Shown: piece after piece, positions 16,348 to 24,501 of the stretch
How positions within the stretch are numbered: the stretch's first letter is position 1
How the letters are laid out: each line of letters begins with the position of its first letter
Source of the DNA: a virus
Virus record (IMG/VR): IMGVR_UViG_3300046804_005087
Location: 1 to 64,000 of that record
DNA length: 64,000 nucleotides
Direction: 5' to 3' (one strand)
Program-made: the position numbers and the translations under genes
The notes under the pieces: model-generated
What the model was told of the DNA's origin: nothing
What the model saw: the letters and a program-made list of their open reading frames with translations, nothing else
Database searches by the model: none

Positions 16348-17924
16348 TATTTGTACCTCACGCTGATATGAATAGGGGTGGTAGGGGCGGTGGTTGAATT
16401 GTCAGCTAAACCAGTCACGCAAGCAATAGAAATAGCCGTAGAAAACACTTCAAACGGCACTAATCCAGGCTCTAATAAAAACAGTCCTGGCGTTATGCCA
16501 TCACTAGGGGGGACAAGAATTGTTAGGGTAATAGGGGAAGTTCCAACCACAACAGAACCAGCGGTAATGTTAAAAAATTTGACATAGACTGGAACGGTAT
16601 TTATATTGATGAAATTCCAGCCCATTACACCACCCGCACTACTTTTGATTGATTGTGGCGTGGATGATAGCGCAGTGTTTCTATAGCATAAAAACCCCGC
16701 TTCCGAGGCTAACGTTACGTTGCTTAGCGCTGCAACAATAGCTTTTAGTCTATCTAATAGAGTAAATTGCGTTGGATTTGTTTGAACCTCACCAATCTGA
16801 TTAGCAATTCCACTGGCAACGCCATCACTTGCAAGCGTTACAGCTAAAGAATTAGCCGCAGTTTTAGCACCTAATGAAGACGGAAATAAAGCGATTAATG
16901 ATGTGATTCTTTGGGCGATTCTTTGCAGTCGTCCATTTAACCCGGACGATGCCGTATCTGAGGACGGGGGCGGCTCTGTTAAGTCGCCGATGCGTGTATT
17001 AGTTAATACTTGGTTGGTTGTAGTTGACAAACCAGAAAAATCTAATCGATTATCAAGCAAGTCGGCAAGTGCTTTAAATCTGCCTAGGATTGTGTAAGCC
17101 GTCGGAGTCAATTGAACTTCGCCAATCAAGCCAGTTACAGTTGTTAGTCGCTGAGCTAATCGTTGCAATCGCCCATTTAATCCTGACAATGCCGTATCTG
17201 TTGCGGGGGGAGCCTCGTCTCTTGCCCCAATCTGTGAATTATTTGTGTCTTGATTTGCTTTAGTTGCGAGGGCAGATATATCAAGTGGGACTTGTTCTTG
17301 AGTTTTAACAATTAGTCCCTGTAATTGTGCCAATGTTAATGGCTGGCTTAGCTCTGTTTTGACTTTTAACCTATCACCATCCCAGGCAAATAAATCACCA
17401 AAAGCGACTAAGTTTTGATCTTCTGTTTTAACAGTTAACGCTTGCAATTCTGTGAGGGTTAGGGGCTGATTTAATTCTGTTTTGACCTTTAATCTGTCTT
17501 CCAGAAATGTAAGCTTATCTAATATCGCCTGAATAGCCGTTAAAACCGTCGCACTTTCTAACTCCATCAATGTTAAAGGTTGACTTAATTCGGTTTTAAC
17601 CAGTAGACGATCGCCATCAAACACAAACTCTGGCATGGCATCAACGATCGCCGCCAAGGTCGCCTCATTCAACTCGGTGGAGTAGGTAACAGCCGGATCA
17701 ATCGAAGTTAGTAGGCGATCGCCGCTTAAAACCAACTGAGGGAGTTTATCTTTCAACGCCGCTAGTGTCGATTCGGTGGCCAATAGCTCATGGTCAACCA
17801 GCTTAAACTTGCTGATATAGGGCTCTAAATCCGTTCCCGTCCCCTCTGCCAACAGATAGATAATTGTTACGCCATCAGCGCCTATAGCCTGTAAATTAGC
17901 CACTAAAATACCCTCCGCAACCAA
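16347..17924 (-). CDS. repeat-containing tail/baseplate protein
   Basis: 525 aa with obvious internal repeats. DRL(L/K)VKTEL(S/N)QPLTL occurs about three times, separated by ~45 residues. A longer unit occurs twice, with TDTALSGLNGRLQRLAQR and TDTASSGLNGRLQRIAQR. IGEVQ-xx-PT recurs twice. The C-terminal ~130 residues form a non-repetitive beta-rich domain. Repeats of this type are common in phage structural proteins that form elongated shafts, so a fibre or baseplate spacer is likely. Confidence 0.65.
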   Translation of the reverse strand: MVAEGILVANLQAIGADGVTIIYLLAEGTGTDLEPYISKFKLVDHELLATESTLAALKDKLPQLVLSGDRLLTSIDPAVTYSTELNEATLAAIVDAMPEFVFDGDRLLVKTELSQPLTLMELESATVLTAIQAILDKLTFLEDRLKVKTELNQPLTLTELQALTVKTEDQNLVAFGDLFAWDGDRLKVKTELSQPLTLAQLQGLIVKTQEQVPLDISALATKANQDTNNSQIGARDEAPPATDTALSGLNGRLQRLAQRLTTVTGLIGEVQLTPTAYTILGRFKALADLLDNRLDFSGLSTTTNQVLTNTRIGDLTEPPPSSDTASSGLNGRLQRIAQRITSLIALFPSSLGAKTAANSLAVTLASDGVASGIANQIGEVQTNPTQFTLLDRLKAIVAALSNVTLASEAGFLCYRNTALSSTPQSIKSSAGGVMGWNFININTVPVYVKFFNITAGSVVVGTSPITLTILVPPSDGITPGLFLLEPGLVPFEVFSTAISIACVTGLADNSTTAPTTPIHISVRYK

Positions 17925-18190
17925 CTAAGAACTTTAGACAAATTAAGTACCATGTTTGTTTTAGCCGGTGTAACCTTGACTTCCCGACTGGCTATCAATT
18001 GATAGGCTTGACGCCCTGCTAAGGCTTCAATTGCATCAGCATCGGTGGCAAATTGGGGCAAGTTTAAATCATCAAAAATCAGCGTTACCGAATTGGGTAA
18101 AAGTACCGTCGTCGTAAATTGATTAATAGCGATCGCCGTTTTAGTGGGGGCAAAATTCAGACGGGTATAGGTAGGGGAAATGTCAATCAT
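17903..18190 (-). CDS. hypothetical virion-cluster protein
   Basis: 95 aa, overlapping both neighbours (22 nt at its 3' end, 8 nt at its 5' end), so tightly coupled in the fibre operon. No domain recognised. Confidence 0.6.
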   Translation of the reverse strand: MIDISPTYTRLNFAPTKTAIAINQFTTTVLLPNSVTLIFDDLNLPQFATDADAIEALAGRQAYQLIASREVKVTPAKTNMVLNLSKVLSWLRRVF

Positions 18191-18578
18191 TTTCTGTCAC
18201 CTCTGGCATTACCTGAACGAATCCCACTGCCAAGGAATAAACCACGCCATCCAAGGCAATTTGCCAGTCCCACACATAGCAATTTTTAAGGCTAGGCGTT
18301 TTAGTTCCCCCTTGATATTCTGTTACCGGCAAAAGCAGGGTTTTAGCTGGCGTTAGGTATGGGTGAAACGTTGTTAAATCGGCTTCAGCGTCATAGGTAG
18401 CGGCGGAATGGTCAAAAGTCGCCAGAAGTTCACCCTCAGCAACTAAGTAATTTGTGCGGATCTCAGACTTTGGAGTCCACAGCGTCCAATCCCCCGACAA
18501 TTCAGGCTTCCAGAGGTCAAACGTTGCCCCCCGGATAATCGCCAAATCGTCAATTAAATCAACCTTTTGCCGTGCCAT
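18183..18578 (-). CDS. hypothetical virion-cluster protein, first gene of fibre operon
   Basis: 131 aa, beta-rich (IIRGATFDLWKPELSGDWTLW...CYVWDWQIALDG). Its start is 24 nt downstream of a TTAAGATAG motif, which makes it the first gene of the operon running to 15260. The pattern resembles small phage tail or BppU-like N-terminal domains, but this is weak. Confidence 0.6.
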   Translation of the reverse strand: MARQKVDLIDDLAIIRGATFDLWKPELSGDWTLWTPKSEIRTNYLVAEGELLATFDHSAATYDAEADLTTFHPYLTPAKTLLLPVTEYQGGTKTPSLKNCYVWDWQIALDGVVYSLAVGFVQVMPEVTEND

Positions 18579-18602
18579 ACCTAAACCTAGACGACCCTAC
18601 TA

Positions 18603-18611
18603 CTATCTTAA
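18603..18611 (-). promoter_or_regulatory. late-type TTAAGATAG motif
   Basis: Exact minus-strand TTAAGATAG in the short gap between nrdB and the fibre operon, 24 nt before ATG 18578. Confidence 0.65.
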
Positions 18612-19636
18612 AAATCGTCCCAGCCGCTAACACCTGACGACATAACATAGCTAGTAACAGTAGCCTCAAAGAAATTGGCTTTAGTATGAGCTTGTTTACC
18701 GGTATCCGCAAAGTTTTCTAGGTGTCCATAGGGTGACTGATTAAAGCCTGGGAAAATTTCATCTAAGCCAATTGCTTTTAGTCGTTTATTAGCAAGAAAC
18801 TTAACGTACTTTTCAGTTGAATCTTCTTTGATGCCTAAAATGTCATTACCAATAATATGGTTAGTCCAATTGATTTCTTGCTTAGCCGCCTCAGCAAAAA
18901 TTTCATAAATCTGGTCAAGGGATGGCTTGAACGTGACGATCGCCTCTGGTAAAATCTTTTGATATAACCGAACGTGGCTTAACTCATCGCGATTAATCAT
19001 GCGAAAAATATCGGCACTACCCGCCATTAATTGACGACTAGCTAAATTATAAAAGTAATTAAATCCAGTGTAAAAATAAAGCCCCTCCAACACGTAATCT
19101 GCCAGCAATGCAATAAAATAGTTTTCATCACTAGGGTCATCCACATACTTTTGATATAAGCCTGCAATATACTGGCATCGCTCTAAAAGCACCTTATCTT
19201 CCCGCCAAAAGTCATAAACTTTATCTCGTTTTTCTGTTGGGATAATAGTTTCAATCATGTATTGATAGCTCTGGTTATGCATTCCTTCTTGGCTAATTTG
19301 TTCTGCCATGCACAGACTAATTTCGGGGGCAGTAACTGGTAGTTTTAAATGGGGAATGTTGCAAGTTTGCACAGAATCTAGGAAGGTTAAATAGGATAAA
19401 ATACCATCAAAAGCCCGACTTTCACTATCGGTTAAATTGTTATAATCGGTAACATCAGCAGTCAGATCAATCCGTTGCGGGATCCAGAAATTCTCACGCA
19501 TTTGTTGATATAAACTAACTGCCCATTGATACCGGACATCATTAAGTTGCATAAGATTTGTTGTTTCCCCAAACCACACAGTCCGAGACTCAATAGCATC
19601 GTTACCAGATGGATTAAAAATAGGTGTTGATTGCAT
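18608..19636 (-). CDS. nrdB: ribonucleotide reductase class I small (beta) subunit
   Basis: 342 aa, usual NrdB length. Metal ligands and radical Tyr are visible: Asp in YLTFLDSVQ, Glu/His/Tyr in SQEGMHNQSYQYMI, Glu in DYVLEGLYFYTGF, and Glu/His in NRDELSHVRLYQ. It should carry the dimetal cofactor that generates the radical for NDP reduction. No large subunit (NrdA) is present in the window; it may lie outside, or the phage may pair with the host NrdA. It sits inside a run of virion and lysis genes. Confidence 0.93.
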   Translation of the reverse strand: MQSTPIFNPSGNDAIESRTVWFGETTNLMQLNDVRYQWAVSLYQQMRENFWIPQRIDLTADVTDYNNLTDSESRAFDGILSYLTFLDSVQTCNIPHLKLPVTAPEISLCMAEQISQEGMHNQSYQYMIETIIPTEKRDKVYDFWREDKVLLERCQYIAGLYQKYVDDPSDENYFIALLADYVLEGLYFYTGFNYFYNLASRQLMAGSADIFRMINRDELSHVRLYQKILPEAIVTFKPSLDQIYEIFAEAAKQEINWTNHIIGNDILGIKEDSTEKYVKFLANKRLKAIGLDEIFPGFNQSPYGHLENFADTGKQAHTKANFFEATVTSYVMSSGVSGWDDF

Positions 19637-19677
19637 GACAATAAAAGCAAATAAATTATCTAATTGTTAATCTTGAT

Positions 19678-19938
19678 TCAACTTACCTCGTATTGTTTAG
19701 CCCATTTAGCTACATCAGAATTAAATTCTTCAATAATAGGCTTTATTCTTACTTCGGAATCTACGCAAATATTAAAATTCTTTATCCAATCAATTCCTTT
19801 TTGAGCAATGCTAATTTGTCGCTTATACTCATTGACCGGACGAGTTTTTTTCATTGCAAGTGATTCAATGGTCGCCAATGTACAATCAGTCATATAAACC
19901 AATGCATAGTCTGGGCTTGAAATATGTAAGGGACTCAT
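19678..19938 (-). CDS. hypothetical protein
   Basis: 86 aa, Lys-rich helical, sharing ATGA with the stop of the endolysin gene upstream. The coupling suggests a lysis or post-lysis role, but no membrane segment is visible, so it is not an obvious holin. Confidence 0.55.
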   Translation of the reverse strand: MSPLHISSPDYALVYMTDCTLATIESLAMKKTRPVNEYKRQISIAQKGIDWIKNFNICVDSEVRIKPIIEEFNSDVAKWAKQYEVS

Positions 19939-21416
19939 AAATTAATAGGAGGGACGTTAATTTCAAAATGGAAGTGATGGTGATGACCTCGAACTGACCG
20001 ACATAATTCTTTTTGAATTAGATGAGGGTCGTTAAAATAAATGCTTGATTTTTTAACCGTAGGACAGGCATTGATAGATCGCAACATTGCCTCAGCGGTT
20101 ACTCTATCGTAATTACTGCTTAGATAGTCAATACCCCCATTACCGCCATCTTTACGGGGCAAAAATACATCGCATGACATACCTGTTTCATGCCCAGCAT
20201 GGTCGGGCGTATTGCCGCCGTGGGGAAGGCTAATGTCATTAATAGAAAACAGCGCGGCGTTAGGTTTTTTGCTGCGATAATTGTCATGGTAATGTTTAGC
20301 AATCCACAGAATAGCGCCCGCCATCCAATTAGTACCGTAGTCATGATGGTCATGAGTTTCTTCTAACTCTTGATTGCGATAACTGATTGCTTTATTTGTG
20401 TTAGGCATAATTTGCCAGCGTGGGGCATTATCTGCATTTAACCACTGATGGGTTTTAGCATTAACATCTACCCGACCATCACTGTTAACCGTTGTTTGCC
20501 CATTGATAATCGACTGGAATAATCGAATTATTTGAATGGTTTTAGCGCCTACTTTTCCGTCAACATCACCAATGGGATAACCTAATTCTTTTAACTTGGT
20601 TTGCACTTGGATGACATCATCTTTATTGTTTTTGCCCCCATTGCCAACGCTACCCGATAATTTAATATCTGCTTTTACCGGCTCAGGCTTAACAGTAGCA
20701 AAAACCTCAATATTAAACGATTGGCTATCATCTCCACTACTGAAAGTAATTTGGCGATCGCCAGGGGTATTCAACACAAGGTCATAATCTATTAGCCCAT
20801 CCTGTACTTGACAATCGGGTAATTCAAAACGACTATCTGCCATCACAGTTAACAAGGCATTAGGATCACCGTAGTATTTCCCGATGACAGTTACAGGCTC
20901 ACCTACACTGGCTTTGGCAGGGTAGTTAATCAGGTCAATTTGGCTAGGTGCAACAGGGTTTGCAGACTCAATTGGCTCTAACCACAATTTCCCTTCTTCT
21001 GTACGGCGGTTAACCAGTCCTGACAGTGTTTTACCACCTCCCTTGACATACAGCATCATTGCCGTTGGTACACCCGCTAAATCGCTTTGTAACGCCCGGG
21101 TAATCGTCTCAAACCCCTTAGCGCCATAAAAGCCCGCGCCCAGATTCCACGCAAAGGACAATAGCGCCCCCTGTTGATTGCGATTCAGCGATCGCCATAT
21201 GGGGATTTTCTGCAACTCTGGCAAAAAGTCGTCTTTAATTTGTTGCCTCAATAACTTATCGGCTTCCACTTCATTGGCTAATTTGTCGCCCCGCTTAACC
21301 GCCCTGCCATTAATGCGAGTCGAACCGTATCCCACTGTATAAACCTTGGCGGGACATAGGTACGCATTTAGTCGCAAGCCCTCCCATTTTTTGATTAACT
21401 CAATACCCTTATCCAC
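19935..21416 (-). CDS. modular endolysin: GH24 muramidase + PG-binding + M74-like endopeptidase
   Basis: 493 aa, starting with GTG 21416. Residues 1-145 are a GH24 (T4-type) lysozyme: Glu12 in KKWEGLRLNAYL, Cys21 and Thr27 fit the E-8-D/C-5-T catalytic triad. A beta-sandwich linker (~155-245) follows, then a PG_binding_1 domain near 265-305 (VQTKLKELGYPIGDVDG). The C-terminus (345-493) resembles MepA/M74 LAS metallopeptidases: SLPHGGN, HAGHETGMSCDVF and HHHHFHFEI supply the His/Asp zinc ligands. It would cleave both glycan and peptide bonds. No signal peptide, so a holin should be needed. Confidence 0.85.
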   Translation of the reverse strand: MDKGIELIKKWEGLRLNAYLCPAKVYTVGYGSTRINGRAVKRGDKLANEVEADKLLRQQIKDDFLPELQKIPIWRSLNRNQQGALLSFAWNLGAGFYGAKGFETITRALQSDLAGVPTAMMLYVKGGGKTLSGLVNRRTEEGKLWLEPIESANPVAPSQIDLINYPAKASVGEPVTVIGKYYGDPNALLTVMADSRFELPDCQVQDGLIDYDLVLNTPGDRQITFSSGDDSQSFNIEVFATVKPEPVKADIKLSGSVGNGGKNNKDDVIQVQTKLKELGYPIGDVDGKVGAKTIQIIRLFQSIINGQTTVNSDGRVDVNAKTHQWLNADNAPRWQIMPNTNKAISYRNQELEETHDHHDYGTNWMAGAILWIAKHYHDNYRSKKPNAALFSINDISLPHGGNTPDHAGHETGMSCDVFLPRKDGGNGGIDYLSSNYDRVTAEAMLRSINACPTVKKSSIYFNDPHLIQKELCRSVRGHHHHFHFEINVPPINL

Positions 21417-21444
21417 AACAAAACCCTATAGTTAGCCTACAGGG

Positions 21445-21453
21445 TTATCTTAA
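21445..21453 (-). promoter_or_regulatory. late-type TTAAGATAA motif and leader hairpin
   Basis: Minus-strand TTAAGATAA, 28 nt upstream of the endolysin GTG. Between them is a short hairpin, AACCCT/AGGGTT (21419-21443), that could affect translation start. Confidence 0.55.
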
Positions 21454-21468
21454 AAACTGGGTTTAGGA

Positions 21469-21816
21469 CTATACGATTTTGTTTAGATGCCATTCGTCAT
21501 CCGTATCGTAGTTGAACAAAAATTCAGTGATACCTAAACGATTAACAAAGTCTTTTGCAATTTCACTTAAATCCGTATCTGAGAAAGACGGAATGTCAAA
21601 GTAGGCGGAGTAATATTCTTTTTCAAGACGATTAACCCATGTTAGCGCTTTAGCGCCCGTACAAACGGGGTTTCTGAACTGAATGAATGTGTCGATTTTA
21701 GTCGCCTCCCATTCCACGTTTTCAATATCCGGCGTCGCCACCGCTTCTTGGGCGGCGCGAAAAACTTGCTTGATTGGAATCTGGGACTTGAATTTGACAG
21801 TAGCCATTATGGTCAT
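21469..21816 (-). CDS. hypothetical protein, early
   Basis: 115 aa from ATG 21816, with GAGGT 7 nt upstream; the in-frame extension to 21861 runs into the -10 box and is excluded. The leader (GAGCAAACATTTGAGGTA and close variants) is shared with the ASCH-like gene under module copy 2. No domain recognised. Confidence 0.6.
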   Translation of the reverse strand: MTIMATVKFKSQIPIKQVFRAAQEAVATPDIENVEWEATKIDTFIQFRNPVCTGAKALTWVNRLEKEYYSAYFDIPSFSDTDLSEIAKDFVNRLGITEFLFNYDTDDEWHLNKIV

Positions 21817-21850
21817 AAAACTTACCTCAAATGTTTGCTCAATTTCCCTC

Positions 21851-22002
21851 ATTCTACACAACCAACCGCCTTACTGTCAACACACCCGAAACCTCAAAAA
21901 CCCTAAAACTTTAAAACCCTTGCCCTGCCTAGGTTTCAAGGTGTTTCACCCTCTTAAGGAATCTATAAGGGGTGAAACACTCCGATTCGGTGACTAAGAT
22001 AT
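21851..22002. promoter_or_regulatory. divergent regulatory module, copy 3
   Basis: Minus-strand TTGACA (21875-21880), 18 bp, TAGAAT (21851-21856). Inverted repeat arms GTTTCACCCTC (21943-21953) and GGGGTGAAAC (21969-21978). Module length 128 bp. CTAAGATAT at 21994-22002 faces the + strand gene. Confidence 0.85.
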
Positions 22003-22026
22003 GTTGTGTGTTGATTGAGGGCGGTG

Positions 22027-22446
22027 ATGCTTAAGCGACTAGGAAGGATTCGACTACCGGCATATTTAACGGGGCGACATTTGGCAAATCAGCAACGTTT
22101 AAATCCAATTAGGTCGCTGCCCAGGAATGACGTAAATAACAGAGATATATCAGATCAGATCGGGGTTTTATGGTGTTGGGATGTTGATTATCACGTTGAT
22201 TCTGATCTGCAAACCACTACTCTCATCGTCCTAGACAGCAATAAGCACGCGTTGCACGTTGAAAATTACGGCTCTTTGGAATTAAGCCGTGGTGATGTGG
22301 TTGCATTTTATGCTCATGAACGTCATGCCCTTACCAGATCGAATAACCGTAGAGCTTTGTTTAGTGCGCTTTATATCGACACTGGTTGCTATGGATATAG
22401 CCACACGTTAGATAGGGCTAAAGAGTTGCTTAAAATGGCATTATGA
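22027..22446 (+). CDS. hypothetical protein, possible cupin/double-stranded beta-helix fold
   Basis: 139 aa from ATG 22027 (GAGGGCGG upstream). The central part, LELSRGDVVAFYAHERHALTR, resembles the G-D-x5-H-x-H-A turn of cupin-like barrels, but the match is loose. Its stop overlaps the next gene (TTATGA). It is downstream of module copy 3. Confidence 0.5.
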   Translation: MLKRLGRIRLPAYLTGRHLANQQRLNPIRSLPRNDVNNRDISDQIGVLWCWDVDYHVDSDLQTTTLIVLDSNKHALHVENYGSLELSRGDVVAFYAHERHALTRSNNRRALFSALYIDTGCYGYSHTLDRAKELLKMAL

Positions 22447-22841
22447 GACGAATCAAACACCACTACCGTTTGAAACAAAAATTGCTTGCAGGCGTAGACG
22501 CGGTTAACAACGCCTACCAGTCTGCAATGACCACGGTTATTTCAGAGCCCCGTCAATGGACATACGGGTTTGGTACCACCTATCGGCAAAATGGGGAGGT
22601 AATTGAGGGGAGTTTTCGCAATATTGTCGATTTAGCTAATCTCAAAAATTCCCAATCGATGATCCGCGAGGGGATGCGGACTACCTACCAGTGGGATGGT
22701 ATGGGTGAAACGCCCCCAATCATTGTCCACGAAGGCGCTACGCTGCCCAGTGGAAAACAAATACCACCCCGTCGGTGGACTGAGGTGGCAGCGGATGAGC
22801 TTGACTGGCAAGCGGCGTTTGTATCTGGGTTTAATGCGTGA
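22443..22841 (+). CDS. tail-completion/HK97-gp10-like protein
   Basis: 132 aa. The central NGEVIEGSFRNIVDLANLKNSQ, then TTYQWDG and IIVHEGATLPSGKQIPPRRWTE, resemble the tail-completion group (R-N-I-V-D-x-G-x-L-x-x-S, VHEG, P-x-R-x-W). It would act at the head-tail joint. The first ~30 residues are paralogous to the small ORF at 23470. Confidence 0.6.
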   Translation: MRRIKHHYRLKQKLLAGVDAVNNAYQSAMTTVISEPRQWTYGFGTTYRQNGEVIEGSFRNIVDLANLKNSQSMIREGMRTTYQWDGMGETPPIIVHEGATLPSGKQIPPRRWTEVAADELDWQAAFVSGFNA

Positions 22842-22843
22842 TT

Positions 22844-23179
22844 TTAGAGCTTAGACACTTTTACACTGACACGCCCCTGGGATGGCTTAGCGATGCGTTT
22901 AAACGCGGCTTTGGACAGGTCTATTGAACAGTTACCGCACCGGTCGGTGATGGTTACGATAACAGATTTGCCAGTACGCCGGTTAGTCACCTTGACCCGT
23001 TGCCCTAGTCGGTAACGGTTACTCGCAGCGGTCATCGCATTAGGGTTGTAACGCGCCCCATTTGCCATTTTGCGCCCCGATAAACTGGGATGGTAGTAGG
23101 TAGCAGTTTGGGCGTTGATCGGGGCGTGGGGCAGTAGAATTGACGCGCCTAGAATAATAGCAATGAGTCTGTTTTGCAT
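22844..23179 (-). CDS. RlpA-like double-psi beta-barrel protein with signal peptide
   Basis: 111 aa. Residues 1-23 form a signal peptide (MQNRLIAIILGASILLPHAPINAQ). The rest is a compact RlpA/DPBB domain: TATYYHPSLSGRKMANGARYNP, VTNRRTGKSV, TDRCGN and DLSKAAFKRI. Host RlpA is a lytic transglycosylase acting on septal glycan; the catalytic acid is the Asp of ITDRC. It would be exported and may aid lysis or superinfection effects. It is convergent with the tail-completion gene, 2 bp away. Confidence 0.85.
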   Translation of the reverse strand: MQNRLIAIILGASILLPHAPINAQTATYYHPSLSGRKMANGARYNPNAMTAASNRYRLGQRVKVTNRRTGKSVIVTITDRCGNCSIDLSKAAFKRIAKPSQGRVSVKVSKL

Positions 23180-23183
23180 GATG

Positions 23184-23193
23184 TTTGCTTAGC
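23184..23193 (-). repeat. GCTAAGCAAA word
   Basis: Exact copy just upstream of the RlpA-like gene; one of six intergenic copies. Confidence 0.5.
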
Positions 23194-23244
23194 TAAATTA
23201 CAAACATTTTAAACATAGTTAATCATTTTACGCAACTGGTTATT

Positions 23245-23460
23245 ATGGCTGTACCACCTCCTGACTACGAAGAACACGAATTAAGACGACCGTGGCATTT
23301 TCAGTTCCCCAAGATTGAAGACTGGGCATATTTACTAGTCTTAGGAACTATCTGTGTTGGGGTCAGTAATGGCGACCTAAACAATTTAGGTCAACAATTA
23401 ACTGGGGCGGCGCTAGCGGCTTTTAACCATATTGTTAAAGACCGAAAAGATAACGATTAA
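23245..23460 (+). CDS. small single-TM protein, possible holin
   Basis: 71 aa: a Pro-rich N-terminus, one hydrophobic segment (YLLVLGTICVGVSNG, residues 29-43) and an amphipathic helix, then a charged tail. Size and proximity to the RlpA-like gene fit a holin-type or other membrane protein; this is not proven. Confidence 0.5.
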   Translation: MAVPPPDYEEHELRRPWHFQFPKIEDWAYLLVLGTICVGVSNGDLNNLGQQLTGAALAAFNHIVKDRKDND

Positions 23461-23469
23461 AATGATGCT

Positions 23470-23640
23470 ATGAAACGTATTAAGCACCACTATCGACTAA
23501 AGGAAAAACTCATCGCAAAGGTAGACGATGCTAACAATGTCTATCAGTCTACAGTAGAAGATGTTGTACCAGAAATATCGCAATGGCTTCAACTCGCTAA
23601 TACAATGCAAGGTTTGGCAAATATTAAAAAGTCCCCGTAG
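23470..23640 (+). CDS. short paralogue of the tail-completion gene N-terminus
   Basis: 56 aa, ATG 23470 to TAG 23640. The first 30 residues (MKRIKHHYRLKEKLIAKVDDANNVYQS) align with MRRIKHHYRLKQKLLAGVDAVNNAYQS of the gene at 22443; the rest is unrelated and short. It may be a truncated duplicate or a small protein keeping the N-terminal helix. Confidence 0.6.
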   Translation: MKRIKHHYRLKEKLIAKVDDANNVYQSTVEDVVPEISQWLQLANTMQGLANIKKSP

Positions 23641-23649
23641 TGGGGGACT
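23626..23649 (-). terminator. rho-independent terminator
   Basis: Minus-strand AGTCCCC-loop-GGGGACT followed by TTTTT, ending the regulator gene at 23659. It overlaps the 3' end of the small ORF at 23470. Confidence 0.75.
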
Positions 23650-23658
23650 GGTTATGGA

Positions 23659-24360
23659 CTAATGCTTAATTACCAGCGTTGTAGTTTCCGGTAGATTAGC
23701 GTCTGGGTAGCACAATCGCCATACGTCATGAGAATACAAGTTCTTCCACTCAAAACGAGGGCAGGGAACTCGCTTAATTTCCTTTTTGAGAAACAGACTC
23801 ATTGCTTTTAGCTTGCGCCATTTAAACTTTGTTTCAGAGACATCATTAAACTTGGCGATACGGACAATGGAACTGTAATCGAACAACTCATCAACAGCTT
23901 CTGACAACAGTTCATTTTCTTGCTCTAGCAGTTCCTTTTCAGCCTGTGCCTTCTCAAGTTCTAACTGCAATCGCCCCGCTTCTAACAATGCTTCCCCGTA
24001 GGATTTCGGGATATTGGCGATCGCCGTTGACTGGACTTCAAACCCTGCTAGTTTGTGCAACGAAGCACGAATTCCTAGTTTAGAAAACTTTTTTAGCAGT
24101 GACGGATTGTCTTTTTCTAGCCAATCAGCCATTGTATTTTCGTCGATGAGCCGTACTCCTTGAATCCCTTGCCCTGTCTGGATTTCAGCCGATTTAAAGT
24201 TGTCTTTCCGTACCCCTCCCATCCGTGACGATATGGTGGTTTTTGGGACACCACTCATTCGGGAATAGCCTGCTTGAGTCGCAAAGCTTTCGCCGGTTTG
24301 GGTATTGATGACCAATTCAATCCCATCTTTGTCAAAACGTTCGTAACTTACAATACTCAT
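23659..24360 (-). CDS. antirepressor-like regulator A
   Basis: 233 aa. The first ~120 residues (MSIVSYERFDKDGIELVINT...TGESFATQAGYSRMSG...LHKLAGFEVQSTAI) are near-identical to the protein at 53123-53851. The C-terminal halves differ: here a coiled coil (~130-165), then a KFKWRKLKAM region. The layout, a conserved N-terminal recognition domain and a swapped C-terminus, is typical of phage antirepressors. GGAG precedes the ATG. The leader hairpin is described separately. Confidence 0.65.
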   Translation of the reverse strand: MSIVSYERFDKDGIELVINTQTGESFATQAGYSRMSGVPKTTISSRMGGVRKDNFKSAEIQTGQGIQGVRLIDENTMADWLEKDNPSLLKKFSKLGIRASLHKLAGFEVQSTAIANIPKSYGEALLEAGRLQLELEKAQAEKELLEQENELLSEAVDELFDYSSIVRIAKFNDVSETKFKWRKLKAMSLFLKKEIKRVPCPRFEWKNLYSHDVWRLCYPDANLPETTTLVIKH

Positions 24361-24398
24361 CAGGTTTTCTCCTATGTAGTTTAGGGGTTAACTAAAGT

Positions 24399-24420
24399 CC
24401 TCCAGGTGAGACTGGGGGCA
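24399..24420 (-). promoter_or_regulatory. leader hairpin with invertible-looking loop (copy A)
   Basis: Flanks CCTCCA / TGGGGGCA can pair (one G-T). The 8-bp core is GGTGAGAC here and its exact reverse complement GTCTCACC in copy B (53890-53911). It lies in the 5' leader of the regulator. Confidence 0.7.
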
Positions 24421-24425
24421 CTACT

Positions 24426-24434
24426 CTATCTTAA
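24426..24434 (-). promoter_or_regulatory. late-type TTAAGATAG motif
   Basis: Exact minus-strand TTAAGATAG, 65 nt upstream of regulator A. TTGAGT lies 17 bp before GATAGA, so a sigma-70 reading is also possible. Confidence 0.45.
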
Positions 24435-24501
24435 TTGCTTGCCCTAGACTCAAACATTTGATAAACGCAGGCACAAAAAAACACCACACGCCACACGCCG
24501 C

